Positions 1-10,787 of a DNA stretch of 64,000 bases are shown one piece after another. The first letter of the stretch is position 1; every line of letters begins with the position of its first letter. A program made the position numbers and the translations under genes. This stretch comes from Porphyra umbilicalis (lineage: Eukaryota > Rhodophyta > Bangiophyceae > Bangiales > Bangiaceae). A model generated the notes under the pieces. It did no database searches. It had not been told where the DNA came from and saw only the letters and a list, made by a program, of their open reading frames with translations. The stretch is taken from positions 1 to 64,000 of the forward strand of contig KV918870.1 in assembly GCA_002049455.2 (NCBI GenBank), written 5' to 3'.

Positions 1-1143
1 GAGGGCCTCCAAAGTGGCTTGCACAGAGCCAAGTCGGGCCGCCCCTCGGGCCCCACAAAGCGCAGTCAGCACCGCAGGAAGCCTCTGTGCCAGTAGACGA
101 AGAATGCCCAGCTTCCATACGTGAAGGAGGTCGAAGCAGACGATGCGGTACAAGTTGTTGGCACCCGTACCCAGGCCGGGGACGGCGCCCAAAGCGGGCA
201 CGAACACCAGAGCGCTGTGCTCCTGCGCCAGGTGACGGCGGCGACTCGGACGCGGGTCCTCGGCTCGAACCAAGGCGGCCACGAGCTGCGCCTCAATCGT
301 CGTGGTGACGTCCCTGTCGACCGCTCGAACGCCGAGCACGCCGCCACTCATGTTCTTGTCCTCCATGCACGGAGAGCAAAAAAATCGGCACTGATGGCCC
401 ATGAGGACGAGCAAGCTGCGCTCCTCCTCTTGGTCTACGACCAGGCCAACAACCCGGGGAACGAGCAGCACGGAGCTAAGCCCCGCCACTGGAGCTGTTA
501 CGCCGTCCTCACTGGCTCGCGTCAGCGCGCGCAGGGAAACTGCGATGCACCTCTGAAGGAAGTCGTTCCGCATGCCATCAGCAGCGGACGGCGGCAGCGC
601 GCGCGGCGGCGCGGTGGGCGCGGTGGTGTTGTTGCTGCTCCCGGCAGGGCTGCCATCAGCAGCGGACGGCGGCAGCGCGCGCGGCGGCGCGGTGGGCGCG
701 GTGGTGTTGTTGCTGCTCCCGGCAGGGCTGCCATCAGTAGCGGACGGCGGCAGCGCGCGCGGCGGCGCGGTGGGCGCCGTGGTGTTGTTGCTGCTCCCGG
801 TGGGGCTGCCATCAGCAGGCCCGTTCGTAGTTTTGCCGGCGTCGCTGGCGCCATCCTCGTCGGAGCAGCCGTCGGCAGTACCGGCGTCGCTACCAAACAC
901 CTCGCTCAGCTCCTCGCTGGTAGCCTTAGTAGCCTTCCCGCGAGCGCGCTTTCGACCTTGCCTCGAAGTTGGCCGGTTGGCTTTGAACTGCAGGTTGCGC
1001 TTCCGAGCTGCTTGCGCCTTCTTTGTAGCATCCACCCGTGAAGCTCTCAGCTCCATTCCTGTCATCTTGGTCTTCTTGCTCTTTGGTGCGGCGCTGTCGG
1101 ACGCCGCCCCTGCGGCACCTCCAGAAGATTGGCCGGCAGGCAT
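1..1143 (-). CDS. Unrecognised repeat-bearing protein, C-terminus beyond window
   Basis: An uninterrupted frame of 381 codons starts at the ATG at 1141-1143 and runs off the left edge. The N-terminal third is basic and low-complexity (clusters such as RKRARGKATKA and SDEDGASD), followed by three 26-residue repeats built on GSPAGSSNNTTAPTAPPRAL. After the repeats comes a more structured region with a cysteine pair (RFFCSPCMEDKNMSGG) and a hydrophobic stretch reading FDLLHVWKLGILRLLAQ. A D-x-LH motif before a hydrophobic helix is seen in several eukaryotic transposases, so a transposase-related protein is possible, but I cannot name a family. The repeat length is a multiple of three and keeps the frame, which supports real coding. 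The end of the protein is not visible. Confidence 0.5.
   Translation of the reverse strand, partial: MPAGQSSGGAAGAASDSAAPKSKKTKMTGMELRASRVDATKKAQAARKRNLQFKANRPTSRQGRKRARGKATKATSEELSEVFGSDAGTADGCSDEDGASDAGKTTNGPADGSPTGSSNNTTAPTAPPRALPPSATDGSPAGSSNNTTAPTAPPRALPPSAADGSPAGSSNNTTAPTAPPRALPPSAADGMRNDFLQRCIAVSLRALTRASEDGVTAPVAGLSSVLLVPRVVGLVVDQEEERSLLVLMGHQCRFFCSPCMEDKNMSGGVLGVRAVDRDVTTTIEAQLVAALVRAEDPRPSRRRHLAQEHSALVFVPALGAVPGLGTGANNLYRIVCFDLLHVWKLGILRLLAQRLPAVLTALCGARGAARLGSVQATLEAL
576..816. repeat. 78-bp tandem repeat, about 3 copies
   Basis: Three head-to-tail copies have period 78 bp, marked by CATCAG at 576, 654, 732 and 810. They lie inside the minus-strand frame above and encode a 26-residue Ser/Asn/Thr/Pro/Ala-rich repeat. 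Copies differ by only a few bases. Confidence 0.9.
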
Positions 1144-2029
1144 CTTTTGACAAGCAACGTACACAAAGAAACGAGAAGAGGATAGATCCCAGCAGATATA
1201 CAGTGGTTAGAACAGACGAACAAGCGCGCACTTGTAAGCACGAAAATCCTCCAACGGAAAACATGTGTTGCCATAGCGTCCATGGTCACAGAATAACAGC
1301 ACAAACACTGTAATAGACGCGCAAAAACAACATTGCGTGCACACGCGGGAAAAAACATCACGCAGCAAGATGTCAAACAGATGGCCTCATCGTGTGGAAA
1401 GCACGTACCATGAAGAAGGGATGCAGCACGAAGCACCTTGCGGCAAACCACAATCAGATTTATGACTCAGACCAAATGCGACTGTGTTGGAGCACCCCAA
1501 CGGAGAAGAGCTGCGCACAGGCCAGTAAACAGCGCGTCAGGTACTCGCGTCACGAGGTGCTCCAACAGCGTGCCCTTCGAAAGGGCGGCAACGACGCAAC
1601 ACCCGAGCGAGCAGAGCACCAAACGTGCCCTGCAATCCGGCATTTAATTGTACTGGCAAATACTCGAGACCGACACGATGTGTATACACTGTCTCCGAGA
1701 CCGACACGATGTGTACACACTTTCAGTATGGTTTCAAATGAGAGAAGCTAATTGAACCGTTGATGAAGTTTCTAATCTCTATGTCTAATTGTAGATCATA
1801 TTGTGAAACAGTACTAGAAAGGTCAATCGCGGCAATGCACTTCCGAGATTCACCCACATGCTGGCCTCTTCGCCTGCCCACAAACTGGGCCAGCCTCCCA
1901 TGGCATCGTTTCTGCTTCACAGGCCCAAGCTGGAGCACACGCCAGTCTCCCAGGTCTGAAAAAATGAGAAACCGACAGATGAACATGGGACTACATACGC
2001 CACACGTGAACGCGACCACTACCAAGTGC
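1144..2029. other. No gene recognised
   Basis: This stretch is less GC-rich than its flanks. A 20-base motif around CGAGACCGACACGATGTG occurs twice (about 1667-1683 and 1692-1713). No long frame with protein-like composition is seen. Confidence 0.5.
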
Positions 2030-3004
2030 CTAAGATCCGGAGTCCGACCGCGAGGCCAGTGCCGCACAATACTTGTGCACTTCGTTGTAAGGGAACGACG
2101 CACCGCAACTCTCACGGGCAGCTCGCTCCCGACGGAGAACAATACGCAAAGCGCTCCAGCCATCGTATCTTGTGGCCGCCTTAGCGATTTCCCCGCGCTT
2201 GGACAGCATAGAAGAACACCCCCGCCCAAACAATTGCTTGTTGGATGCCATAGCAACACGTGTGGTCGACCCGCATGCGAGCGTCTTGAGCGCCGGGGAG
2301 CCGTTGAGCCCACTCTCCCAGGAGTCCTGGACGGCATCCAGCATCTTGTGCCAGTCCTTTGGTAGCGGGGGCAGCGTGAACGGCTTCACTTGAATCTTGA
2401 CTGGCGCTCGAATTGGCAGTGAGCTTCCAGCGGATGGCTTGCGGCAATGAAAACAAAGGGTGCCCTGGTCGGTTGTGGGAGGTGATGCCGGCGTGTTTTC
2501 GACGCTCGACAGCGGGAGCGAACAGATGCCGTTCTGCTTGTCAGAGGGCTGGTCGGACGGGCTTCCATAGACTACTGCGGCTAAGACCTTGGCGGACATA
2601 GTCATCTGCGCTGGAAACCCACGACGTGCCGCTCCACGGCGATGGTTGACCTCAATTTGCCCGATCTTGTTCTTGATTGCGTCACGAAGTGCCTTGGCGA
2701 CGCGAGTGGGGGGCATCTGGGCTCTGTTTGCAGGGAGCGCTCTTGGGAAGCGCAGGTGACCGTCGAGGTTTTCGGGCAGCTGCATTGGGACGAAGGCGCG
2801 GTGCAAGGGGTTGATAGCTGCTGTCAGCGGAAGATGCGGGCGCGCAGATGCCACGTCAGAACGTCGTTCAGAACTAAGCGGCGGGTCAGGCCGGGAACCT
2901 TCTCTCGTTGAAGAGGATGCCGGGTCTGACGCAGCACACGATGAGGCTTCACCTTGCATCATTGCTCGTTGGCCAAGCTGGAGGAGCTTCCAGGTGGGAG
3001 GCAC
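2030..3004 (-). CDS. Hypothetical protein
   Basis: A 324-codon minus-strand frame with mixed, protein-like composition. The frame opens at a GTG; the first ATG codons are at about residue 15 (MMQGEASSC), so the true start is there or in an upstream exon. It contains a single short CxxC pair (TLCFHCRKPS), a Pro/Ser-rich middle, and a basic C-terminal third with KRGEIAKAATRYDGWSAL and LRRERAARES. I do not recognise a family. It lies between the left-edge protein and the recombinase and is transcribed away from the recombinase, so it may belong to the same mobile region, but nothing proves it. Confidence 0.35.
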   Translation of the reverse strand: MPPTWKLLQLGQRAMMQGEASSCAASDPASSSTREGSRPDPPLSSERRSDVASARPHLPLTAAINPLHRAFVPMQLPENLDGHLRFPRALPANRAQMPPTRVAKALRDAIKNKIGQIEVNHRRGAARRGFPAQMTMSAKVLAAVVYGSPSDQPSDKQNGICSLPLSSVENTPASPPTTDQGTLCFHCRKPSAGSSLPIRAPVKIQVKPFTLPPLPKDWHKMLDAVQDSWESGLNGSPALKTLACGSTTRVAMASNKQLFGRGCSSMLSKRGEIAKAATRYDGWSALRIVLRRERAARESCGASFPYNEVHKYCAALASRSDSGS

Positions 3005-3403
3005 GTAGGTTGGGGACTGTGTTGCATCCTCAACGACAGCTGGACCCTCGTCTCAGAAACGCTTATGTCCTTAAACAGCACGACGGTGCGCGGCGGCTGG
3101 CGATACTGGCCAATCACACCAAGAGGAGCGCTCTGCCTGAGTCAGACAGCAAGGAAATCCCAATGTACGATTGTACGTACAATTGTTTACCGATTCTCAT
3201 ACTTGTTGGGAATCTTCAATGCATTGGGCAATGCCTCTGCCAGCCGCATACACGGCTTTTGTTTGGGCGGTGAGGCTATGTTTCGCCCCTTTGCCTTGCT
3301 CGCAGTGCTGTCGCCGTCCCAGTATTCGCTCCGTGCAGCCATCATCCGCTCGTGCGCGGACACCCGCCGCAGCGGCCTGTGCGGGCTGCCGTGAACGGCA
3401 ACC

Positions 3404-4915
3404 ATGGCATCCTCCACCAATTCGTCGACAACGGTGCCGACGAGTTCGGATCTTCCCCCTTTCGCGATCGGTCGCCTTGCCAACACGCGTGACAACCGCA
3501 CCAGTGCGGCTCGCCGCGATGCTTGGCTTGAGCACGTGCCGGCATCATCATCGTACGATGCCGTGGCACTTGCCAAGGAGACCGAGGAGGCAATGCGATC
3601 CGACAGCAGCGCTCAAGTTCACAAGGCGATGCGCGCTGACTACGTCGCGTTTTGTGCTTGCGTAGGTGTGGACCCTTTTGTTGTGACGTCAACCACCGCT
3701 GCGCATGTCGCAAACTTCTACAAGTACCGGACGAAGAACTTCCGGCTCGGACTGTCGATGGCCAAGCATGTCTCCGCTCAGATGACGCTGTTCTTCAAGG
3801 AGCTGGGCTGCTCGGGACAGTGGTCAACCGGCAAGGTGGGCATGCGGGACACGTATGTCAATGGCAACCCAAACTACAGCGATGACGTCGCCAAGTGTAA
3901 GCGCGCCCATAAGGCCGCGCTCGAAGCGCAAGGCCGTGTCCCTGTTCCAATCGACGCGTTAGAGTACGGGCATATGTGTGCTTACTACGATCACTACATC
4001 AAGGACGAAGACGATGTTGCCCCTGCAAGGCTTTGCCAGTTTGCGGCCATGATGGTCGCGACGTTCAACCTGATGCGGTTTGATGAGGTTGCAAAGATCC
4101 AGTACGTTGAGTGTCTTGTGCCAGCTTTTTTTTGGCTCTTTTTCATCGGCGCACGTACGGTCGGGGTCGTCCGACTTTGAGCACTGGTATGTTGTCATGA
4201 TATCTCTAACTCGCAAGTGACACAAGCGTGGCGGACTACCACTACGCTGTCCCTGGCATGTGATGCCCACTTGAATGCTGGTATCTTGTACTCTGTTCAT
4301 CTCAGGCGCGAGAATGTTTTGCTCACCGAGGACGTGTTTGGGAACCCCATGTTTCGAATCAACATCTTGCAGGGTACCAAGAACTCCCTGACTGGGCATC
4401 GCTACTATTTGGAAGGCGGCCCGGGTCTCGCTGGTGATCCTCGGGTTGACCCTGTCCTCGCCCTTTCCATGTACCTGCTGAAGCGCGGGGAGCTAGCGGG
4501 TCCCCTATTTGTGAACTTCAAGAATGTCGGTCGTGACGCGTACGAGATGGACCCGCGCACGCCCTTGAAAGATGGAGCGTTTCTCAACGATTTGCGTGAT
4601 GCCTTCGATGAAGCAGGGGTGGACTCTTACCGGTTTCTCGGTACGCACTCCTTCAAGCGCGGCGGCGTGCAGCTCTACCGTCTTCTTGGCGTTCCTGACC
4701 AAGAGATCAGGGAGCGCGGTCACTGGCAGATGTTCTCGGCGTATTTTGCGTATGTGCAAGCAAGCAATCGATTGGAGAAGCGATACACGTACACTACGGC
4801 GCAAGCGGCCTTGGCTGATGTAATTTCACAAGGAGGAGAGGTGACGGCTGGGGTGCTAGAAGAGCTAGGGATTGAGGTACGGCCGCTGCCAAAGCAGGTC
4901 GCTGGGTCGAGCTGA
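3404..4915 (+). CDS. Crypton-like tyrosine recombinase (two exons)
   Basis: The start ATG at 3404 sits in a good context (AACCATGG). Exon 1 is 3404-4101. The intron is 4102-4305 (donor GTACGT, acceptor CTCAG). Exon 2 is 4306-4915. Splicing gives exactly 436 codons including the stop (435 residues). The C-terminal half carries the tyrosine-recombinase signature: R225 in LMRFDEVA, K258 in GTKNSL, H347 in GTHSFKRGG with R351, H372-W373 in RGHWQ, and the probable nucleophile Y382 in SAYFAYVQ. The N-terminal 230 residues form a helical core-binding-like domain. Intron-containing eukaryotic tyrosine recombinases of this type are typical of Crypton DNA transposons or DIRS elements; no reverse transcriptase lies nearby, which favours Crypton. 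The box-II arginine sits one residue later than usual (K350-R351). It would cut and rejoin DNA through a 3'-phosphotyrosine intermediate. Confidence 0.8.
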
Positions 4916-5367
4916 TCGGGGGCCACCCGTGTACCATGCCCTTTTTTTCCCGCGTTTTCCCGGTCGTACAGCAATCTTTGACGTACTTCCGGAGCAAAAC
5001 GTGTGTCTGTAGGATGTGCTGGGTCACTACACGCTCTAGGGGTCGATAGGACATGTAGCTTGAACGGGAAGCGAATTTGGTAGACATGGACAACAGCTCT
5101 GAGCACGACAAGAGGGCAAAACAGTACGTCCCTCCACATCTGTCATCGTATGCAGTAGATTTAGCATGATAAATATTGGATGTGCAGATCTCAGTGAACC
5201 ATATTGCTACCTCAAACTGACCTGACAGTACTGAAGCGAAACCTCAAATTGTGCATTAATTTCACCCTGTGGTTTTTAATGCATGTGCAATTAGATGGTC
5301 GAAAGTTGTGTTGAGTTGTGCGAAAGCAAGGCGGTTCGAAGTCGCCGAGGCTCCCATTTACGATGAT
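4916..5367. other. Spacer between recombinase and helicase
   Basis: A 450-bp gap that is more AT-rich than its surroundings. I see no gene or inverted terminal repeat in it. Confidence 0.5.
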
Positions 5368-6775
5368 ATGGCCGCAGCGCCTGTCGTCAAGCGCCCCACT
5401 GGAAGAAGGGACGCTGTGGGGCTGTCATCTTCTTTGGCTGAGAGCACGACTGCCAGAAGCTACGGCAATATCGACAAGGCGGCAGTACGGGCGGCTGCCT
5501 ATGGCCTGCTGCGCAACCGTTTTGAGCACGAGGACTTCCGGCAAGGCCAATTCGAGGCCATTGTCTCCGTCGTGGACAAGAACAATCCCAATGTCGGCGT
5601 CTTGTCAGTTATGGGCCCTGAACAAGGCAAGGTACGACATTTGCCACGAGCGGGTCCTGGTGGCATATTTTTTTTTCGTTTGAAGGGCATGTTCCCGCGA
5701 TTGGAGTCCCTTACTGATGTGCATTTGCTGCTCCATTCAATGAGATCTTGTTACTTGTGGTTTGCAGACCGTTGTAGTCGGTATTGCAGCGTTGCTGCTG
5801 CACAGTCGTAGGCGGTGGCTGACCGTGCTGCTGACGCCACTGGACAGCATCGGTCGGCAGCACGACAAGACTTTCCAAGACGCTGGACTGGACTGCGCCG
5901 GACTCTTCGGTTCGTCTACTGAGCTTGAGCACACGCGGATTCATGCAGCGGTAACCTCGCGACAGCTAGTCATCCTTGTTGCGTCCCCTGAGGCCATGGT
6001 CAATAACCCTGCGCTGCTAGGGGTGATCAAGACCATGGGCAGTCGCCTGCTTGCCTTCGACGAGGCGCACCTCTTTGACTCGTGGGCTCGCTGGCGCCCG
6101 GACCTTTCCCGGGCTGCGTCGCGCTTCGGTAGCTGCCGCCGGCTGGCCCTATCCGCGACGGTGCCGCTTGCTCAAGTCTCTGCTCTTCAGGGCGCTCTCC
6201 ACATCAACGAACCTCTGGTCGTTCATCGCGGTCCGTTCCTGCGGCGCAATCTGGTCATTCGTGTCATTGACCGTAACGCTGCGTACGCTTTTGGGCGCTC
6301 CATTCGCGTGGTGCAGTGCCGCGCTGACCTTGAGCACGCTCAGCGTGTTGCTTATGCTTCTCAGCTGGCCGTTTGCTGCCGGGCTGCCGGTGGCAACATG
6401 GTTGTTTTCACGTGGTCCCGGTCTGAAGCGGCGCGTGTTGGTGCGGAGCTCCGATGCGCCGCGGAGGCTCTTGCGCGCCACGGCAGTTCGCGCGATGAGC
6501 CTCTTGACGTACTTGTGTACCATGCCGGTCTGGAAGATCAGGCGGCGACGGAGCATCACTTCGCCACGAACACGGGGATCGTGGTGGTAGCCACCATTGC
6601 GTTTGGAATGGGCGTGCATTGTGCCCATGTGCGAGCGGTGCTTCACTTCCACCTAATCTCTCGGTTTGGTGCAGAGTCGGAGGTCGGCCTGCCTGTGCCA
6701 AACTGCTTGTGCAATGGCTGTGTCCCTGACGGGCCCTATCTGCGTGCTCGTTGTCCTATTCTTCCTGAATTGTAG
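5368..6775 (+). CDS. RecQ-like DEAH helicase, C-terminally truncated
   Basis: Exon 1 is 5368-5631, the intron 5632-5767 (136 bp, ends TTTGCAG), exon 2 5768-6775; the intron splits the P-loop between K and T. Visible SF2/RecQ motifs in order: the FRQGQFEAI entry motif, a non-standard P-loop GPEQGKTVVV (family norm TGGGKS), a weak Ib region, the DEAH box in LLAFDEAHLFDSW, SAT in LALSATVP, and motif V VVVATIAFGMGV. The expected motif VI (QxxGRxGR) is absent: after VRAVLHFH the frame drifts into unrelated residues and stops at 6773. It is either decayed or has a missed last exon. Same strand as and 450 bp downstream of the tyrosine recombinase, so the two may form one element; each could equally be an isolated relic. 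Confidence 0.65.
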
Positions 6776-9083
6776 ATGAGTTTGCTCTTTCTGTTCCTTG
6801 ATGCATTTGGCATGTATCCTCGGTACTCCCCTAGCTTGTTTCTGTTAGCAAATGTCCTTTTTCTGCATCGCACTTGTGTTGCCACTTGTCCCTTACATCT
6901 TGACGTAGTGCCATGCCTTGTGGGCCACTGCGATCGCGGCCACTTGAGCTGGATGCGCGGAGTTTGCGTACTACACGTCGCACGCCGGCCGGCCATCAAG
7001 CCCATATCTGATGCGTGATTGCGATTTGTATCGTGATTTGAAGGTGTGATTAGTGTTCGAGTTCTCATGGGATGGAATTCACATGTACGAAAGAGGCCCA
7101 TATCTGATTTCTCAATAGTACGTCGGTATTCGTGGACCGTAGTCCATGTGGAGAGCCGCGAGCTTCTTGGGAGAAGATGCGTCTGGCAGCAGACGCAAGG
7201 GGGCCCCGGCACTCTCCAGCGTGACGGTCGTCACCACATGTTCTCAGAACGGGTGGCGCCAGCGCGGTAATCGTCTGGTGTCGGCAGCCGCCGTCACCGG
7301 CGGCGGGGCCGCGTCCACGGCTGGCACCTTCCTGTTACGGCTCTTCGGACGAGAAGGCGGTTGGCGGCGCGCAGGCAGGCGATGTTGCGTGAGGCAGGAA
7401 GGCGGTGAAGGCGGCATGGAGGGGCGTGGGGGTGGCAGGATGAAACGGCGGTGCCTCGACGCGCATGGCCATCCCACCGCTGGTGCTGTCGGGCACAGGG
7501 AAGGTTCCCGCGCACATTTTGGCGCCGTGTCGTCATGGCATGCTGCTTTACGCTCCGCCTCCCCTACGATTGCCCCTCGCTCCAAGATCGGCTGTCGACT
7601 GGCAGTGAGGCGACTTTTGGCGGCTCCGACGTCGCCGCCGTTGTGTGGCCACCGCAATCACGGCGCCGCGCCGGCCGCGTCAGAGTGGGGAAATACAAAT
7701 CATCTCGGAAGGCCTGCCAGTGGGCGGTGGCTGTCGTCGGTCGCTCCGTGGCAGCCGCGACGGTCCCGCATTTATGCCCAATGCACGCACGTTATACACG
7801 CGGCTGTCGCCCACGGCACGCGCCGGCCGATGCCTGTCCGCGCACGACGGAGCGGGTGGTGGGGGATGATAGGGTGGCGGGCGGCGTGGCCGCCGCCGTC
7901 GCTTGTCAGGTATGTCTCTGCGCACGGCTGTGATCGGTGCTTCTATTGAACTCGAACGCAGATCCTTTTCGCTATTCACCCATGCTCGCAAGCACGCGAG
8001 CAACAGCATGTGGGAGCCAGCTCCGCGCCGACTGACACCGCCCACCAACACGCTGGCGGAGGTGGCGGTGCTCACGCCTTCTCTACTGCGGGCACGACCC
8101 CCCCCCCGCCATGCAAGCGACATCAGCGTCACCCCCGCTAAACGAAGCACCACCGCCCCACGCCATACTCGAGGGCGAATGCGACGAGGGCAAAAGACTT
8201 CGAGGATCGCGTGGCTCGTGGCCGATATCGGCAGGCACGCTGGGGTTGTGTCGCCACAACCGCTCGTACGTCTCGAAGTCGCAACCACGCCGAGAAGCAC
8301 ACTCCGACGAGCACAATCGACCCCTTCTGCGAACGCATGTTGTCTTGGCAGAAGGGTTTGCTGGTCGAGCGCATTTAATTCAAGTCACCACCTCATTCCT
8401 TGACATCAACCCCGATCGTCGCTTAGCCTTCACGCTGTTAGGGCAGTCGTCCGAGATTAGCAAGCATCTCGATACGTACGAGTGTACGATCATCTGCGAT
8501 CGATGTGCGATCATCAGCTTTCGCCTCGATGTGCCGTCAGGGCGTTGATAAGCATCGCAGCGATCGGCCAGATTGCTCGGTTCCAGGCACCCCCTCTGGG
8601 AAGCACGTTCCAGAGGCTGTAATGCGATTTGGGTTTCCCAGACAGCTCTATCCCCAAGTTAAGGCGCGAAGCAAAGACCCTGGACGAAACAGCGGAATGC
8701 GTTTCTGAGCAACACGTAGTCTCCATCTATTGGCTCGCGCAGAGGGGTGTCTCGGGACAACCTCGTGGCGATCGCGATCCTTCTCGATCGCTGCGTGGCC
8801 GTGACGAAAAGTCCCGTGCCTGTCTCGTGCTTGTCTCCTGCACCAAATTCTGGTTTGTTCAGCCGGCAGTCCGCGAACCAACCTCGGCACCGGCTTTTGG
8901 GTGTACAGCCCGTCCGCGAAGTACGCGGCGGTTGCAGCCGCCGTTCCAGTGCACAAGGTTCCGACGATCCATCGGGTGCATCCTTGTCCCTCTGCCTAAT
9001 CTGTCCCGCCGGCACGCTTCCCCACTCCCCAGCTTCGCCCATGGGCCCGAGACCCCTTGCCCCCGCCCCTCTACACCAGCGTC
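6776..9083. other. Long intergenic stretch, no supported gene
   Basis: About 2.3 kb. Frames up to 267 codons exist on both strands but are Arg/Pro/Gly shadows of GC-rich DNA without motifs. The last few hundred bases contain the probable promoter of the methyltransferase gene; no TATA-like box is convincing. Confidence 0.5.
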
Positions 9084-10455
9084 ATGTCGGCGGCGCTGCG
9101 CCTCGCGGCGGCACGGCCCACTCGGCGGTGGCGCCCGCCCCTGGGGCGCGCCCTCTCGGCCGTCTCGCCCCCTCCCCCCCCCCGACACCCACCCGCGGGG
9201 CCCCACGCCATTGCCATTGACACGTCGGGCCTCGTCGGTCGGCGGGCGCGGCCTCCCCCTCCCCGTCGCGGCAGCGGCAGTGCCTCCCCCGGCGTCCTCT
9301 TTCCCGCCAATGGCGGGACCCCCCTGGTGCCCGCCGCCGCCGCGGGCAGGTCGCCCCTAGTCCCCCCCGGGGTCACCACCACCGCCCCCGCGGCGGCCAT
9401 GCCGCCCCCCCCCCCCCCACCCCCCTGTCCACCCACCTGGCGCGGCTCATCCGCCACGCGGGGCCCCTCACTGTCGCGGCCTTCATGTCCGAGTGCCTCC
9501 TCCACCCGGCCCACGGCTACTTCACGGGGGGGGGTCCATCTTTGGGCCCGCCGGCGACTTTGTCACCGCCCCCGAGGTGTCCCAGGTGATGGGCGAGTGC
9601 ATGGCCGTGGCGATTGCCGCGGCGGCGCGGCGACCCGGCGGCGGCGCAGGCGGCAGCGGCGGCAGCAGCGGCGGTCTGCGGATTGTAGAGGTCGGCCCCG
9701 GCCGCGGCACGCTCGCGGCGGACCTCACCCGCGGCCTCGCCGCGCTGGGCGTCCGCCTCCGTGGGGTGGCGCTCGTCGAGCCGTCGGCGCCGCTGGCCGC
9801 TGCGCAGCGGCGGGCGCTCCGCCACCTCTCCGGCGCGGGGGTGGCCACGGACTGGTATGGCAGCCTGGCGGCGGTGCCGGCCGCCGCCGACGGCGACGGC
9901 GGCACCGTCCATGTGGCGCACGAGCTCCTCTACGCGCTGCCGGTGCACCAGTTTGTGCGGTCCCTCGCCGACGGCAGCGGCGGCCACCGCCGTGGGGGAG
10001 TGGGCGGCGCCGCGGGGTCCTGGTGGGAGCGCCTTGTCGGGGTAGACCCCCCCGACGGGGAAGCCGCCGTCCCCCCCGCCGGCGCGTCGGGCCTCTGCTT
10101 TGTCGTTGCTGCCGGCGAAACGACCGCCACCACCGCGTGGCGGGCGGCCGGCCCCTCGGCGGCCGCTGTCGACGCCGAGGCCGCTGAGTGGTCCCCCGCC
10201 GTGGCGAGCCTGGCCGCCGAGCTGGCCGCCCGCGTCGCCGCCGAGGCGGGCTCTGCGGCGCTGGTGGTGGATTACGGCCACGACCCGGCCGCGCCAGGGG
10301 GGGACCCGTCGGGGCGGGCGGGGGGGTGGAGCGCCCGCGCCCTCCGGCGGCACGCGCGGGAGGGGCTTCTGGCGGCGCCGGGCGCCGCCGACGTGACTGC
10401 CGACGTGCACTTTGGGCACCTCGGGGGGGCCGTGGCGGCCGCCGCGGCCGAGGCG

Positions 10456-10490
<35 letters not shown>

Positions 10491-10787
10491 CGGCCGTCTG
10501 CTACTCCCCCCCCTGTCCGTGACGCAGGCCGACTGGCTGGCCGCCACGGGCGCCAGGGAGCGCTTTGAGGCGCTTGGCCGGGCAGCGGTGGCCGCCGGTG
10601 GTGGCCGCCGCGGCGGCGGCGGCGGCGGCGCCGAGGTGGACCGCCGCCTCGCGGCGCTGCAAGCGCAGTACGTGCGCCTGGTGGGGGAGAGCGACGTGGG
10701 GGGGATGGGCCACCTGTACCGCGTGTACGGGTGGGCCCACGAGAGCGTGGGGGGGGGGGGGGGCTGCTGGGCCTTGGGGGGAGCTAA
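9084..10787 (+). CDS. NDUFAF7: NDUFAF7/MidA-like methyltransferase (frame broken at homopolymers)
   Basis: The family (NDUFAF7, MidA, DUF185) is a mitochondrial SAM-dependent methyltransferase that methylates NDUFS2 during complex I assembly. The ATG at 9084 opens a mitochondrial-targeting-like leader (MSAALRLAAARPTRRWRPP). After a 14-C run (9405-9418) the conserved N-terminus appears in another frame (LARLIRHAGPLT, HPAHGYF). After a 9-G run (9526-9534) the core continues in the third frame: GDFVTAPEVSQVMGE, the SAM-binding VEVGPGRGTLAADL, ELLYALPVHQF, VVDYGH and MGHLYRVYGW. Near the end a 15-G run (10749-10763) is followed in a shifted frame by a stop at 10785, a plausible C-terminus; without the shift the frame runs through low-complexity DNA to 11793. 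Residue loops are swollen with Ala/Gly. Homopolymer-length error is the simplest explanation; decay is less likely because the core is well conserved. Confidence 0.85.

Noticed and set aside
576-816. 78-bp repeats as a CRISPR array
   Set aside because: Head-to-tail without unique spacers, in-frame within a coding sequence, and in a eukaryotic genome.
7146-8548. Several overlapping frames of 140-270 codons on both strands
   Set aside because: Arg/Pro/Ala-rich, no motifs, and equally open on the opposite strand; expected by chance at this GC content.
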